From: Bosea vaviloviae | GTDB lineage: Bacteria > Pseudomonadota > Alphaproteobacteria > Rhizobiales > Beijerinckiaceae | Length of the DNA stretch: 64,000 bases | Direction of reading: 5' to 3' | Assembly: GCF_001741865.1 (NCBI RefSeq) | Contig: NZ_CP017147.1 | Location: forward strand, 3,277,001 to 3,341,000 | In this document: positions 8,295-16,797 of the stretch, in pieces | Layout of the letters: the number at the start of each line of letters is the position of its first letter | How positions within the stretch are numbered: position 1 is the stretch's first letter | Program-made: the position numbers and the translations under genes | The notes under the pieces: generated by a model | The model's database searches: none | Seen by the model: only the letters and a program-made list of their open reading frames with translations | What the model was told of the DNA's origin: nothing

Positions 8295-9371
8295 ATGGCA
8301 AGCGGTCGATTGAGCCTGCGCTCCATGGTCTTTGGCGGCGGCGCCGTGTTGATGCTCATGCCCGCTATTATCGCGGGCACGTTCTACACCGGCGCCTTGC
8401 AGCGGCGCGCCGAGACGCTGCTCGTCGAGAGGCTGAAGGCGCGCGGCGAACTGAGTGCGAGCCTGCTCGGCCGGCGCCTCAACCAGCTTTGGCAGGAGGT
8501 CAGCGCGCTCTCGAAGATCATCGATGTCGACGCCCCCGCGAAAAGCCGCGACAGCCTCAACCTCATCAGCCAGCTCGATACGCGCTATTCCTGGATCGGG
8601 GTCGCCGATGTGGCCGGCACCGTGCTCATCGCGTCGCGCGGCATGCTCGAAGGGCAAAGCGTCGCCGAGCGGCCCTGGTTTCGCCGCGGCCTCAGAGGGC
8701 CCACCGCGGTCGATGTCCACCAGGCGCAGATGCTGGCGAAGCTGATGCCGGCCGCGGCGGAGCCGTATCACTTCATCGACATGGCGGCGCCGATCCAGAA
8801 ATCGAACGCCGTGATCGGTGTCGTCGGCGCCCATCTCGACTGGCGCTGGGTCGTCGACAGCCTGAACAATCTGCAGGCACCCGGGATCGAGCTTCTCCTG
8901 CTCTCGCGCGAGCGGACGGTGCTTTACGGCCCGGCCAGCCTGATCGACAAGCCCCTGAATATCGGGGCCGCCCAGGCCGCCAACCGCGTGACCCTGGCCG
9001 TTCTGGACGAACGCTGGTCCGACGGAAAGGACTATGTGACGGTCGTGGTTCCATCGATCTCATACGGGGACCTGCCCGGCTTCGGCTGGTCTCTTCTCGT
9101 GCGGCAGAACCTGGACGAGGCGCTTGCCACGACGCGCGAGCTGGTTCGCACCTTCTGGCTGATGCTCGGCGCGGGCGCGATCGTGGCGCTGGCGCTGCTC
9201 TACCTCGGCTCGCACTGGATCACGACGCCGCTGCGCCGGCTCGCCAGCTCGTCGGAAGCCATCGTCGCGGATGGCGAGCAAACCATACCCTATCTCGAGA
9301 CCCGCTATGCCGAAGCCGCGCGCCTGAGCCACGCGCTGGTCAGGCTCCAATCCAAGATCTCGCGCCGATGA
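8295..9371 (+). CDS. Cache-domain membrane sensor lacking an output domain
   Basis: 358 residues from ATG 8295, preceded by AAGGAG at 8283-8288; an in-frame ATG at 8280 overlaps the upstream stop but has a poorer site. An N-terminal membrane helix (about 10-30) and a second near 295-318 bracket a periplasmic dCache domain (RYSWIGVADVAGTVLIAS, SVAERPWFRRGL, PYHFIDMAAPIQ). A HAMP-like segment (ITTPLRRLASSSEAIVADG) and a short helix end the protein; there is no kinase, GGDEF or methyl-accepting module. It closes the glycan operon and may sense a ligand for, or interact with, the synthase. This role is inference. Confidence 0.8.
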   Translation: MASGRLSLRSMVFGGGAVLMLMPAIIAGTFYTGALQRRAETLLVERLKARGELSASLLGRRLNQLWQEVSALSKIIDVDAPAKSRDSLNLISQLDTRYSWIGVADVAGTVLIASRGMLEGQSVAERPWFRRGLRGPTAVDVHQAQMLAKLMPAAAEPYHFIDMAAPIQKSNAVIGVVGAHLDWRWVVDSLNNLQAPGIELLLLSRERTVLYGPASLIDKPLNIGAAQAANRVTLAVLDERWSDGKDYVTVVVPSISYGDLPGFGWSLLVRQNLDEALATTRELVRTFWLMLGAGAIVALALLYLGSHWITTPLRRLASSSEAIVADGEQTIPYLETRYAEAARLSHALVRLQSKISRR

Positions 9372-9464
9372 AGATGTGGCGCAGCTGATCGCCCGGCCCG
9401 ACTTTCAGGATGAAGCTGTGGGATATCTCAAACAGAGAGATTTCCAAGAGCCCGGCAGAAGAAA

Positions 9465-9497
9465 GCGGCCCGCGCCTCCTGAGAAGACGCGGGCCGC
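9465..9497 (-). terminator. Strong hairpin between convergent genes
   Basis: GCGGCCCGCG (9465-9474) and CGCGGGCCGC (9488-9497) form a perfect 10-bp GC stem with a 13-base loop. On the minus strand it is followed by a pyrimidine/T-rich tail, so it should end transcription of the YflT-like gene; it may also stop the glycan operon from the other side. Confidence 0.75.
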
Positions 9498-9518
9498 ACA
9501 TTATGAGGCTAGATCGAG

Positions 9519-10052
9519 CTAGATCGGGCCGCCATAGGGCGCGGCGCTCTCGTCGAAGCGCCGCCAGCCCTCACGCTCATATTCCGCCCGCCGCGTGACG
9601 GGGTCGATCGGCCCCGCGCCATCCATGATCGCCTCGACCTCGGCGGCGCGGACGTCGGCGACGCGCACGGACACGATCGAGCCGCCACGGCGCACGGTTT
9701 CGGCGTAATAATGAGCATCGCGCTCGCTGACGCCGGCGCTGGTCATGGCCCCGACCAATCCGCCCACCGCCGCGCCGGCGACGACGCCTGCGGCCGTGCT
9801 CGCCAGCCAGCCTGCGGCGACGAGTGGACCGATGCCGGGAATGGCGATCATCCCGAGGCCGGCGAGAAGCCCGGCCGCGCCGCCGGCGACGCCGCCGATA
9901 CCGGCGCCCTCCTCGGCATTGCTGTCGTCGACATCGTTGCGCTGGCTGAGGATGCTGATGTTCTCGGACGCAATGCCGACTGCCTCCAGACGCGCGACGA
10001 CGGCGCTGGCATCGTCAAAGTGATCATAGGAACGGGTAATCGTGCGTGTCAT
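9519..10052 (-). CDS. General stress protein with YflT/GSP17M-like domain
   Basis: 177 residues. The N-terminal 40 residues (RSYDHFDDASAVVARLEAVGI, then ENISILSQ) match the heat-induced stress protein YflT domain, followed by a long glycine/alanine-rich amphipathic stretch (GMIAIPGIGPLVAAGWL, then AAGVVAGAAVGGLVGAM) and a C-terminal RGGSIVSVRVAD repeat of the same fold. Members are abundant stress proteins of unknown chemistry. It lies 21 bases after the PepSY-like gene and is likely transcribed with it from the EcfG-like promoter at 10426-10450. Confidence 0.8.
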   Translation of the reverse strand: MTRTITRSYDHFDDASAVVARLEAVGIASENISILSQRNDVDDSNAEEGAGIGGVAGGAAGLLAGLGMIAIPGIGPLVAAGWLASTAAGVVAGAAVGGLVGAMTSAGVSERDAHYYAETVRRGGSIVSVRVADVRAAEVEAIMDGAGPIDPVTRRAEYEREGWRRFDESAAPYGGPI

Positions 10053-10073
10053 CGGAACTCTCCTTTCTAGTGG

Positions 10074-10382
10074 TCAGTTGCGAACGATGTTGCCTTGATA
10101 ATCGAGGCTGACACTGACGGGGTGGCCGGCATGGGTGGCCTTGCCCCGCCATATCCCCTTATCGTCCTTCTTGAGGTCGCTGACGGCGGTATAGCCGTTG
10201 GCTTCGAGGCGGCTCTTCGCCTGGGCCTCGGTGAAGCTGTTCGCACCTGATTGCGGCGCGCTTGTTTCAGCGGGGGCCTTGGGGGCGGGGGCCGGTGCAG
10301 TCGTCTGTGCCGTCGATGTCTGAACCATGGCGCCAGCCGTCGTCAGGGCGCAGAAAACCGACGCGAGAATTACGCGTTTCAT
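10074..10382 (-). CDS. Small secreted PepSY-like protein
   Basis: 102 residues from ATG 10382, chosen because GGAGA lies just upstream and a clear signal peptide begins there (MKRVILASVFCALTTAGAM, cleavage near STA-QT). A proline/alanine linker precedes a PepSY-like fold: FTEAQAKSRLEANGYTAVSD, then KGIWRGKATHAGHPVSVSLD and a C-terminal GNIV. Likely periplasmic, binding partner unknown. First gene of a two-gene unit behind an EcfG-like promoter. Confidence 0.75.
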   Translation of the reverse strand: MKRVILASVFCALTTAGAMVQTSTAQTTAPAPAPKAPAETSAPQSGANSFTEAQAKSRLEANGYTAVSDLKKDDKGIWRGKATHAGHPVSVSLDYQGNIVRN

Positions 10383-10425
10383 GTGAATCTCCATAGGTTG
10401 AGCGGCGCTTTGCCTATGCTTAAGC

Positions 10426-10450
10426 AACCAGTCTCCACCGAACAGGTTCC
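10426..10450 (-). promoter_or_regulatory. EcfG-like general-stress promoter
   Basis: On the minus strand GGAAC (10450-10446), 16 bases, GGTT (10429-10426), 44 bases before the PepSY-like start. It matches the alphaproteobacterial EcfG pattern GGAAC-N16/17-CGTT in all but the first base of the -10. Confidence 0.65.
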
Positions 10451-10486
10451 ATCGTTTTTTATGCCGGCACGGCTAGGGCGTCGCTC

Positions 10487-10933
10487 TCACGCCTGCGGAC
10501 GAATGAGCGTCAGGCCGCTCTCCGGATCGTAAACCTTGCGCAGGTAAACCGGGGCTTCAGTGATCACGAGTTCCAGGGTCGGGCGCACATGGGCCTTCAT
10601 GAGATGCCCGGCAAGCGCCGTCCCATCGCGCTTGCCGACGACAAGATGAATGTGAAGCGCCCGGCTGCCGTCCGGCGCCATGGCGACGTCGCCTGTCAGC
10701 GAAGCCACTTCGACCTGCTCGCTCACCGGATTGTCGATATACTCTTTCCGTTCCCAGTCGAAATAAGCGAGGGCTGCGTCGCTCAACGCACCGATAGCGG
10801 AGAACTGCGCTGCCGTGACCTGCTCGCGATCGGCAAAATCCTGCAGGCAGCTCATGACTTCGTCGCCGGTTTCCATGACGAGCGCGAAGGTTCTCTGTCC
10901 GCCGCTATCTTGATTGAGGAGTTTGCTCTGCAC
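10487..10933 (-). CDS. PPC/DUF296-domain protein
   Basis: 148 residues from a GTG with GGAGG six bases upstream. The PPC/DUF296 fold is clear: FALVMETGDEVMSCLQDFA, AAQFSAIGALSDAALAYFD, SLTGDVAM, then the metal-binding-type LHIHLVVGKRDGTALAGHL. Bacterial PPC proteins are small trimeric proteins of uncertain role, related to the plant AT-hook-linked domain. An EcfG-like promoter lies directly upstream. Confidence 0.88.
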   Translation of the reverse strand: MQSKLLNQDSGGQRTFALVMETGDEVMSCLQDFADREQVTAAQFSAIGALSDAALAYFDWERKEYIDNPVSEQVEVASLTGDVAMAPDGSRALHIHLVVGKRDGTALAGHLMKAHVRPTLELVITEAPVYLRKVYDPESGLTLIRPQA

Positions 10934-10964
10934 GGTTCACCTCCGTTGCAATCGCCTCGTCACG

Positions 10965-10990
10965 AACCGGGCAAGGCGCCCCCTGGTTCC
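10965..10990 (-). promoter_or_regulatory. EcfG-like general-stress promoter
   Basis: Minus strand GGAAC (10990-10986), 17 bases, GGTT (10968-10965), about 32 bases before the GTG start of the PPC/DUF296 gene. Confidence 0.55.
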
Positions 10991-11011
10991 ACATCACAGG
11001 AGCGGGCTGCA

Positions 11012-11869
11012 TCACAGGATCGGCTTGCCGCCGGTGACCGCGATCGTCGCCCCCGACACATAGCTCGACAGTGGGTCGGCCAGCATCACGTAAGCTGTCG
11101 CCAGCTCGGCGGGCTGGCCCGGCCGCTTCATCGGCACCTGCTTGCCGAAATTCTTCACCGCTTCTTCGGGCAGGGTCGATGGAATGAGCGGCGTCCAGAT
11201 CGGGCCAGGCGCAACCGCATTGGCGCGAATGCCCTTTTCGGCAAGAAGCTGCGCGAGGCCGGCGGTGAAATTCTGGATCGCGCCCTTGGTCGTCGCATAG
11301 GCCAGCAAGGACGGATTGGGCACGTCGGAATTGATGGACGCTGTGTTGATGATCGCGCTGCCAGGCCCCATGTGAGGAACGGCCGCCTTCGTCAGATAGA
11401 ACATGGCGTGGATATTGACCCTGAAGGTCAGCTCCCACTCCTCATCAGAGATCTCGGCGATATCCTTGAAGCTGGCCTGATGGGCGGCATTGTTGACGAG
11501 GATATCGACGCCGCCGAGATCCGACACCGCCTTGGCGATGATCGCCTGGCAATGGGCCGCGTCCTGAATATCACCGGACATCAGGACAACCTTCCGCCCG
11601 GCCTGTTCGACGAGTTGTGCTGTCTGCAGTGCGTCCTCGTGCTCACATAGATAGGCGATCAGGACATCGGCGCCTTCCCGCGCAAAAGCGAGCGCGACCG
11701 CGCGACCGATGCCGCTGTCGCCGCCGGTAATGATCGCCTTCTTGCCCAGGAGACGCCCGGAGCCTTGATAGGATACCTCGCCGTGATCGGGCGTCGGGTG
11801 CATTTTGTTCGTCATCCCGGGCATGGTCTGTGGCTGGGACGGAAAGGGTGGTTGCGGATGCTGCGTCAT
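11012..11869 (-). CDS. SDR oxidoreductase, stress-associated (YghA-like)
   Basis: 285 residues. A proline-rich, polar N-terminal extension of about 40 residues (HPQPPFPSQPQTMPGM) precedes the Rossmann fold, as in YghA/general-stress SDRs. Cofactor motif TGGDSGIG is near residue 49; NNAAH and the active-site YATTKGAIQNF follow, with ASYVSGATIAVTGG-type ending (SSYVSGATIAVTGG). Substrate unknown. GGAGG lies before the ATG. A GGAAC/GGTT promoter-like element sits 44 bases upstream. Confidence 0.9.
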   Translation of the reverse strand: MTQHPQPPFPSQPQTMPGMTNKMHPTPDHGEVSYQGSGRLLGKKAIITGGDSGIGRAVALAFAREGADVLIAYLCEHEDALQTAQLVEQAGRKVVLMSGDIQDAAHCQAIIAKAVSDLGGVDILVNNAAHQASFKDIAEISDEEWELTFRVNIHAMFYLTKAAVPHMGPGSAIINTASINSDVPNPSLLAYATTKGAIQNFTAGLAQLLAEKGIRANAVAPGPIWTPLIPSTLPEEAVKNFGKQVPMKRPGQPAELATAYVMLADPLSSYVSGATIAVTGGKPIL

Positions 11870-11912
11870 GACGTGGTTCCTCCTGCACGCGAATCCCCCG
11901 CACCTGTTTTCT

Positions 11913-11937
11913 AACCGCTGCGGATCGCAGCGGTTCC
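11913..11937 (-). promoter_or_regulatory. EcfG-like promoter embedded in a perfect palindrome
   Basis: Minus strand GGAAC (11937-11933), 16 bases, GGTT (11916-11913). The same stretch is AACCGCTGCG-GAT-CGCAGCGGTT, a perfect 10-bp-arm hairpin (11913-11935), so it may instead be, or also act as, a terminator or operator. Confidence 0.5.
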
Positions 11938-12125
11938 CGGGACAAGCCGCGTCTGCACAAGCTGGGAGGGCTCAGGGATGGCCTGTAGTCAGCGGGCGCT
12001 CGAACGCGAGGCTGCGCTCGGCAAGGGCCATGGCGCACGAACCCCTTGGAGCCGGAACGCCGCCGGCCAGCTGCCCCGGCAGTGCCTGTCTCAAGCCGAT
12101 GCAAATCCAATCGGAACGCGGGGAT

Positions 12126-12150
12126 GGAACGACAATGTCCTCTCGCGGTT
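12126..12150 (+). promoter_or_regulatory. EcfG-like general-stress promoter
   Basis: GGAAC (12126-12130), 16 bases, GGTT (12147-12150), 30 bases before the DUF305 gene start. Together with the element at 11913-11937 it makes the spacer a divergent stress promoter region. Confidence 0.6.
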
Positions 12151-12180
12151 GACCGGATTGATCCGCAATGAGGTTCTGCC

Positions 12181-12714
12181 ATGCCAGCAAAATCGAAAGC
12201 ACAGCAAAGGCCGCCGGCGCGACACGCGATGCCACACGCGGCGACATCGGGAACAGAACAGCACGACAATATGCGCGGCCATTACCGCCGATTTGCGGTG
12301 GAGCTGACGCTCGATTTCATTGCCATGTACGTTGTGATGTATGCGATGATCGCGACGCTCCGTCATTTTCATTTCAATCTCAACAACGTCTACATGACCT
12401 TGATGATGCTGGCGCCGATGTCGATCATCATGCTCGTCTCGATGCGCTCGATGTTTCCGTCACGGCGGCTCAACTTGCTGATCGGCGCTGGCGCGATCGC
12501 GATCTTCCTCGCTAGCTTCGCCGCTATGCGAACCCAGGCCGGGGTCGACAATGCCGACTTCCTGCGCGCGATGATCCCGCATCATTCGGGCGCGATCCTG
12601 ATGTGCGAGCAAGCCTCGATCACCGATGTCGAGATCACCGCGCTCTGTCGCGAGATCGTCGCCTCGCAGCAGAAGGAGATCGCCCAGATGGAAGCGATAC
12701 TCGCCCGCTACTGA
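12181..12714 (+). CDS. DUF305-family membrane protein
   Basis: 177 residues. Three to four membrane segments (FAVELTLDFIAMYVVMYAMI; YMTLMMLAPMSIIMLVSM; LLIGAGAIAIFLASFAAM) are followed by a DUF305-like tail with FLRAMIPHHSGAILMCEQA and EIVASQQKEIAQMEAIL. DUF305 proteins carry the conserved paired histidines and are often linked to copper or to periplasmic stress. GAGG precedes the ATG. An EcfG-like promoter lies 30 bases upstream. Confidence 0.88.
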   Translation: MPAKSKAQQRPPARHAMPHAATSGTEQHDNMRGHYRRFAVELTLDFIAMYVVMYAMIATLRHFHFNLNNVYMTLMMLAPMSIIMLVSMRSMFPSRRLNLLIGAGAIAIFLASFAAMRTQAGVDNADFLRAMIPHHSGAILMCEQASITDVEITALCREIVASQQKEIAQMEAILARY

Positions 12715-12789
12715 TCGCCATCGACCGCACAGGCACGACACTCCCAGGTCGATCTCCGGGCCTCAAAGTCGCGGCAACCGTGCTCCTAC

Positions 12790-13224
12790 TTGGCTTTCCA
12801 GATGGACCGTGCCCTGGCGGAGGCCGACATCGCACGCGGTCGCGTCTACCTCACCAATGCCGTCAAGCATTCTAAATTCGAGCAACGTGGCAAGCGCCGC
12901 ATTCACCAGCGGCCGACGGCAGGCGAAGTCAGGCATTACCGCTGGTGGCTCATCAAGGAGCTGGAGTTCGTGCAGCCGGAGGTCGTGGTCGCGCTTGGCG
13001 CCACGGCTGTGTTGGCCTTGGCGGGCAAGGCGCTACCGATCAGTCGGAACCGGGGTGAAGCGCAATTCGATGGCCATCGTGGCTATATCACCGTGCACCC
13101 CTCCTATCTCCTGCGCCTGCCGGACGAAGACGCCAGGCGGCGGGCCTATGACGAATTCGTCTTGGACCTGAAGCGTATCCGCGCCTTGTCCGAGCAAGAC
13201 GACCCGGCCCTGGCCAGGGGCTGA
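12790..13224 (+). pseudogene. UdgX-like uracil-DNA glycosylase, N-terminus missing
   Basis: The frame encodes only the C-terminal two thirds of a family 4-type uracil-DNA glycosylase: DRALAEADIARGRVYLTNAVKH, then the loop KRRIHQ, which is diagnostic for UdgX enzymes that form a covalent link to uracil-DNA, then VVALGATAVLALAG and TVHPSYLLRLPDE. The N-terminal motif around GExPG with the catalytic acidic residue is absent, and the 75 bases upstream do not encode it in any frame. No good start or ribosome site exists. Probably an inactive remnant. Confidence 0.75.
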
Positions 13225-13268
13225 GCCGCAAGAGACTGCTTTTCCAACTCCTGAATTGGCCAACTCAA

Positions 13269-13302
13269 TTTCTGGGTGAAGTCACTTTCTGGGCAAAGTC
13301 AT
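13269..13302 (+). repeat. 17-bp tandem repeat, two units
   Basis: TTTCTGGGTGAAGTCAC followed by TTTCTGGGCAAAGTCAT, just upstream of the reductase pseudogene. Same kind of short-period repeat as elsewhere between 13 and 29.4 kb. Confidence 0.7.
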
Positions 13303-13338
13303 TTGGAGCGCAGTTCAAAATCACCGGGAGCGCAGCTG

Positions 13339-14375
13339 ATGCAACGAGATGTTCTGATCGTGGGCGGCGGGCCGGCAGGCTTGTCGGCGGCACTCATCCT
13401 GGCGCGGGCGCGCCGCCGTCCTGGTCTGCGACACCGGCTTGCAGCGAAATCGGACTTCAAGGCGGCTCGGGGGCTTTCTGACGCGCGACGGCATTAATCC
13501 TACGGATTTCCTGCACTTGGCGACGGACGAGCTGCGGTCCTACGAAACCGTCGAACTGCGCGAGAATACGGAGATCGTCACTGCGGAGCGAGGTCGATCG
13601 GGCTTTCGGCTCGGCAGCAAAAGCGGCGAGACCTTTTTCGGTCGCAAGGTCCTCGTCGCCACCGGCGTTACCGATGCCTTGCCTGCCGTTGCAGGCATCG
13701 ACCGCTTCCATGGTCGCGGCGTATGGCATTGCCCCTATTGCGACGGCTACGAGCAACGGGATCAGCGGATCGCCGTGTATGGCCGCTCCAAGGCAGCCTT
13801 AGCACTCGCCCTGGAACTGACCGGTTGGTCGCCACATCTCACGCTCGTCAGCGACGGTGCCTGCGAATTGTAGCCGGCCGAACGGCGACGCCTGGCAAGG
13901 AGCAAGATCTCCCTCCGAGAGGAACCGATCGCGCGGCTCGATGGCAGCGCCGAACGCCTTGGAGCGGATTGTTTTCGAGTCCGGCGAGGTCCTGCCGACC
14001 GATGCACTGTTTTTCCGATCCGATGGGACGGCGAATGTCGAGATTGCCCGGCGCCTCGGCGTCGACGCCGGCCGGGGCAAATCGGTGAGGACCGGCGGTT
14101 ATGGAAAAACCGGCGTGCCCGGCGTGTTTGTCGCCGGCGACGTGTCACGTCATGTGCAGTTTTCCATCGTCGCAGCCGGAGAAGGAGCCGCAGCGGCCTT
14201 CGCGATCAACAGCGAGCTGTTGAAGGAAGACCTTGCCGGATTTTCGGCCAACTCCACCGAGTCGCCCAAGTCCACCGAGGCGCCCAAGTCCACCGAGGCG
14301 ACCAAGTCCATCGAGGCGACCACCGCGCCTGATGCGGCGTTGGGCGCTCATCCTTCCCAGGGGGACGGTTCCTAG
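13339..14375 (+). pseudogene. Thioredoxin-reductase-like FAD/NAD(P) oxidoreductase, frameshifted
   Basis: The protein can be followed through three frames. ATG 13339 begins MQRDVLIVGGGPAGLSAALILARA (dinucleotide fold); near 13405-13420 an extra base shifts the frame, after which VLVCDTG-type sequence, GGFLTRDG, VLVATGVTDALP and the redox motif HCPYCDGYE are read in another frame. An in-frame TAG stands at 13871-13873 (after DGACEL), the frame then continues to about 13960 and shifts again to reach RIVFESGEVLPTDALFF and GVFVAGDV. Such small reductases use FAD and a CxxC pair. The gene is broken at no fewer than three points and should be inactive. Its C-terminus carries an 18-bp tandem repeat. 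Confidence 0.85.
14253..14321 (+). repeat. 18-bp tandem repeat at a gene end (STEAPK units)
   Basis: TCCACCGAGTCGCCCAAG and close variants repeat 3.8 times, in frame, encoding S-T-E-S/A-P/T-K hexapeptides at the C-terminus of the reductase pseudogene. Confidence 0.85.
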
Positions 14376-14377
14376 AG

Positions 14378-14429
14378 CGATGTCTTCGAACCGATGTCTT
14401 GGGACCGATTTCTTTGGAACCGATGCCCG
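14378..14429 (+). repeat. 14-15-bp tandem repeat in a spacer
   Basis: CGATGTCTTCGAAC, CGATGTCTTGGGAC, CGATTTCTTTGGAAC, then a partial CGATGCCCG. The unit length changes by one base, so the array is not under reading-frame selection. Confidence 0.7.
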
Positions 14430-14591
14430 CCGGCTCAGTTGCACCGAGAATTCCGTTCAAGGGTCCCGCCGTCTCGATCCGGGCAGCCGCGGTCCTCCGG
14501 ACCATGCGACGGCCGGCGAGGGCAATCCGCAAGACGGCGCGATGAAGAGTTCTCCGCAATCGGCCGTTGGAGAGAATGCTGGAGCATTTTC

Positions 14592-16133
14592 ATGGCGCAT
14601 CTCGTCGAACCGCCACACCAGGTTTCGCTCGCCGATTACGAGAGCATCGCGCAACTCAGCAGCGCCGTGCGCGAGCTGCGTCAGGAAGCGGAGAGCCTGC
14701 TTCCCGTGCTGGACGGCCACCGGGTGTGGATGGTGAACAGCACCAGCCAGGGCGGCGGCGTGGCCGAGCTGTTGCCGCCGCTGCTGTCGCTGATGCGTGA
14801 ACTCGGCGTCGACGCCAATTGGCTGGTGATGGAGAGCGATGATCCCGCGTTCTTTCGGCTGACCAAGCGGCTGCATAACCTGATCCACGGCCAGCGAGAT
14901 GCGAATCTGGGAGCTGCGGACCGCGAGCTCTATGGCCAGGTGAGCAGCGACACCGCTGAGATGATCGCGCGCCATATCTCGCCGGGAGATGTGCTCGTCG
15001 TCCACGACCCGCAGCCGATGGGGGCGGGCGCTATGCTGAGGAAAAAGATGGATATCGAGGCGATCTGGCGCTGCCATATCGGCCTCGATCGGGAGACGCC
15101 GGAGACCCGCGCAGCCTGGGCATTCCTCGATGAATACGGATCCGCCTACGACCATGCGGTGTTCACGGCGCCAGAATACATCCCCGGCTGTCTCGCCGGC
15201 CGGGCAACGATCATCCATCCCGCCATCGACCCGCTCAGCCATAAGAACCGAGAGCTATCGGTCCACAAGCTGGTCGGGATATTGGCCGCCGGCGCCCTGA
15301 TCGCGGCGCCCGGCCCGATGCCGACGCCGCCATTCCCCCAACTGGCGGAGCGGCTTCAGCGCGACGAGACCTGGGCGCCTGCCACGGAGCCGGAGGACAT
15401 CGGGCTTCTCCATCGGCCGATCGTGACCCAGATTTCACGCTGGGACCGGCTCAAAGGCTTCCTCCCGCTGATGCAGGGCTTCGCCATCCTGAAGCGCGAG
15501 CTGAGACAGAAATCCAATCTGGACGAAGACCACCGACGATCCCTGCAATTGGCGCGGCTGATCCTGGCGGGGCCCGATCCAGCATCGATCGAGGACGATC
15601 CGGAGGGTAAGGAGGTGCTGGCGGAACTTCGCAAGGCCTATGCAGGTTTGGAGCCGGATCTCCAGGACGACATCGCGATCATCCTGCTGCCGATGAGCTC
15701 GGCGAAGCACAACGCGCTGCTCGTCAATGCACTGCAGCGCTGCTCGGACATCGTGGCGCAGAACTCCCTGCAGGAGGGCTTCGGGTTGACCGCGACGGAA
15801 GCCATGTGGAAGCACGCCGCCATCATGGGTTCGCAGGCCGCTGGGCTTCGGCAACAGATTCGCCCGGGCTTGGACGGCTGTCTGGTGGCGAATCCGGAAG
15901 ATCCGCGCGAGATCGCGGCGACGCTCGACGACCTGCTGCGGGATCCGGGGAAGCGTGAGATGCTCGGCCGGAGCGCCCAGCAGCGTGTCCATGACGAATT
16001 TCTGGTCTTTACGCAGGTCCGCCGCTGGCTCGTCTTGATCGCCAACGCGATCAAGACCCATTGGCCGTCAACGGGTGATCCAATCCGTCATCCGAGCACG
16101 TTTTTCCGCAATGCTCCAAGAGGCGAAACCTGA
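14592..16133 (+). CDS. GT4 glycosyltransferase, trehalose-synthase (TreT)-like
   Basis: 513 residues from ATG 14592 (GGAG seven bases upstream); the 66 in-frame codons further upstream are not conserved-looking. VNSTSQGGGVAELLPPLL near residue 50, FFRLTKRLHNLIHG, DVLVVHDPQPMG, IWRCHIGLD, TQISRWDRLKGF and the nucleotide-sugar site QNSLQEGFGLTATEAMW match TreT-like trehalose synthases, which join an NDP-glucose to glucose. Trehalose is a common stress protectant and the gene lies in the stress cluster. A weaker promoter-like element (GGAAC-N16-AGTT, about 14416-14440) lies upstream. Substrate is inferred from family. Confidence 0.85.
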   Translation: MAHLVEPPHQVSLADYESIAQLSSAVRELRQEAESLLPVLDGHRVWMVNSTSQGGGVAELLPPLLSLMRELGVDANWLVMESDDPAFFRLTKRLHNLIHGQRDANLGAADRELYGQVSSDTAEMIARHISPGDVLVVHDPQPMGAGAMLRKKMDIEAIWRCHIGLDRETPETRAAWAFLDEYGSAYDHAVFTAPEYIPGCLAGRATIIHPAIDPLSHKNRELSVHKLVGILAAGALIAAPGPMPTPPFPQLAERLQRDETWAPATEPEDIGLLHRPIVTQISRWDRLKGFLPLMQGFAILKRELRQKSNLDEDHRRSLQLARLILAGPDPASIEDDPEGKEVLAELRKAYAGLEPDLQDDIAIILLPMSSAKHNALLVNALQRCSDIVAQNSLQEGFGLTATEAMWKHAAIMGSQAAGLRQQIRPGLDGCLVANPEDPREIAATLDDLLRDPGKREMLGRSAQQRVHDEFLVFTQVRRWLVLIANAIKTHWPSTGDPIRHPSTFFRNAPRGET

Positions 16134-16154
16134 ACCCGCAACGCTGGTAATTGT

Positions 16155-16301
16155 TCAGTGAAAATGACCACGCTTTGCCCCGGCCTGCCCGAAAGAGGCC
16201 GCGTCCGGAACGTCCGGAGCCGGCCGGATGGAGACTGCGGCCCAGACCATGAGAGCCAGGGCCAGAACGATCCCCAGCCAGAGTAGGCGTTCCACTGTCA
16301 T
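16155..16301 (-). CDS. Possible small single-pass membrane protein
   Basis: 48 residues from ATG 16301: MTVERLLWLGIVLALALMVW gives one membrane helix, followed by a short charged tail. The ribosome site is weak. It could be a chance frame; included because the hydrophobic profile is coherent and the gap would otherwise be empty. Confidence 0.3.
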   Translation of the reverse strand: MTVERLLWLGIVLALALMVWAAVSIRPAPDVPDAASFGQAGAKRGHFH

Positions 16302-16521
16302 CTTGCGACCGTCATCTGGCAACTCTGACCTCGCGGCACAGCAGCCGCTCATCCCGATGCCCCATTGATGCGGCTTACCTAAGGGCATGACTCGGCGTAA
16401 ATTGATCGAACGCAGCGGGAGCGGTTATGTTCGGCCGGAATCGATGCCGCGCAGAGTTCGCGCCAGGCAGGCTTGACGCCAGGCGGACTCGGCGCCATTT
16501 CGTCGGAGCAGGGGGGCCACC

Positions 16522-16797
16522 ATGCCGTTTCGGTCCATTGTCGCGACTCCGGAAGAACTCGCAGAGATCGTGGACGCGTTCGAGAAGGCCTGGCGCGAGA
16601 TCGAAGCGAGAGACACGATTCCCCCGCTGAGCGTGCCCGCTGAGCGCGAGCGTCTCGGCTACATCGTCGCCGGGCTTTGGAACGCAAACACCCCCGAGCA
16701 GCTGGCTGAACTCGCTGAACTCGCCGTTCGACATTTCGATGCGACGGCGGTTCAGATCGCCGTGCTGGCGAACATCGCTCAACCGCCCGATCCCTGA
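16522..16797 (+). CDS. Small protein of unknown function
   Basis: 91 residues, acidic and helical (EELAEIVDAFEKAWREIEAR, ERERLGYIVAGLW, QLAELAELAVRHFD). The ATG is preceded by GGAGCAGGGGGG, a good ribosome site, and codon use fits the genome. No family recognised. Upstream (about 16470-16500) the 16-bp unit CGCCAGGCAGGCTTGA is repeated once with changes. Confidence 0.6.
   Translation: MPFRSIVATPEELAEIVDAFEKAWREIEARDTIPPLSVPAERERLGYIVAGLWNANTPEQLAELAELAVRHFDATAVQIAVLANIAQPPDP

Noticed and set aside
6301..8301. 666-codon minus-strand open frame opposite the GT2 synthase
   Set aside because: Low-complexity R/D/H/G/A-rich translation without motifs; a shadow of the synthase.
14378..14442. EcfG promoter for the TreT-like gene (GGAAC-N16-AGTT)
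   Set aside because: GGAAC is produced by the local 14-15-bp repeat and the -10 is off consensus, so it was not listed as a promoter.
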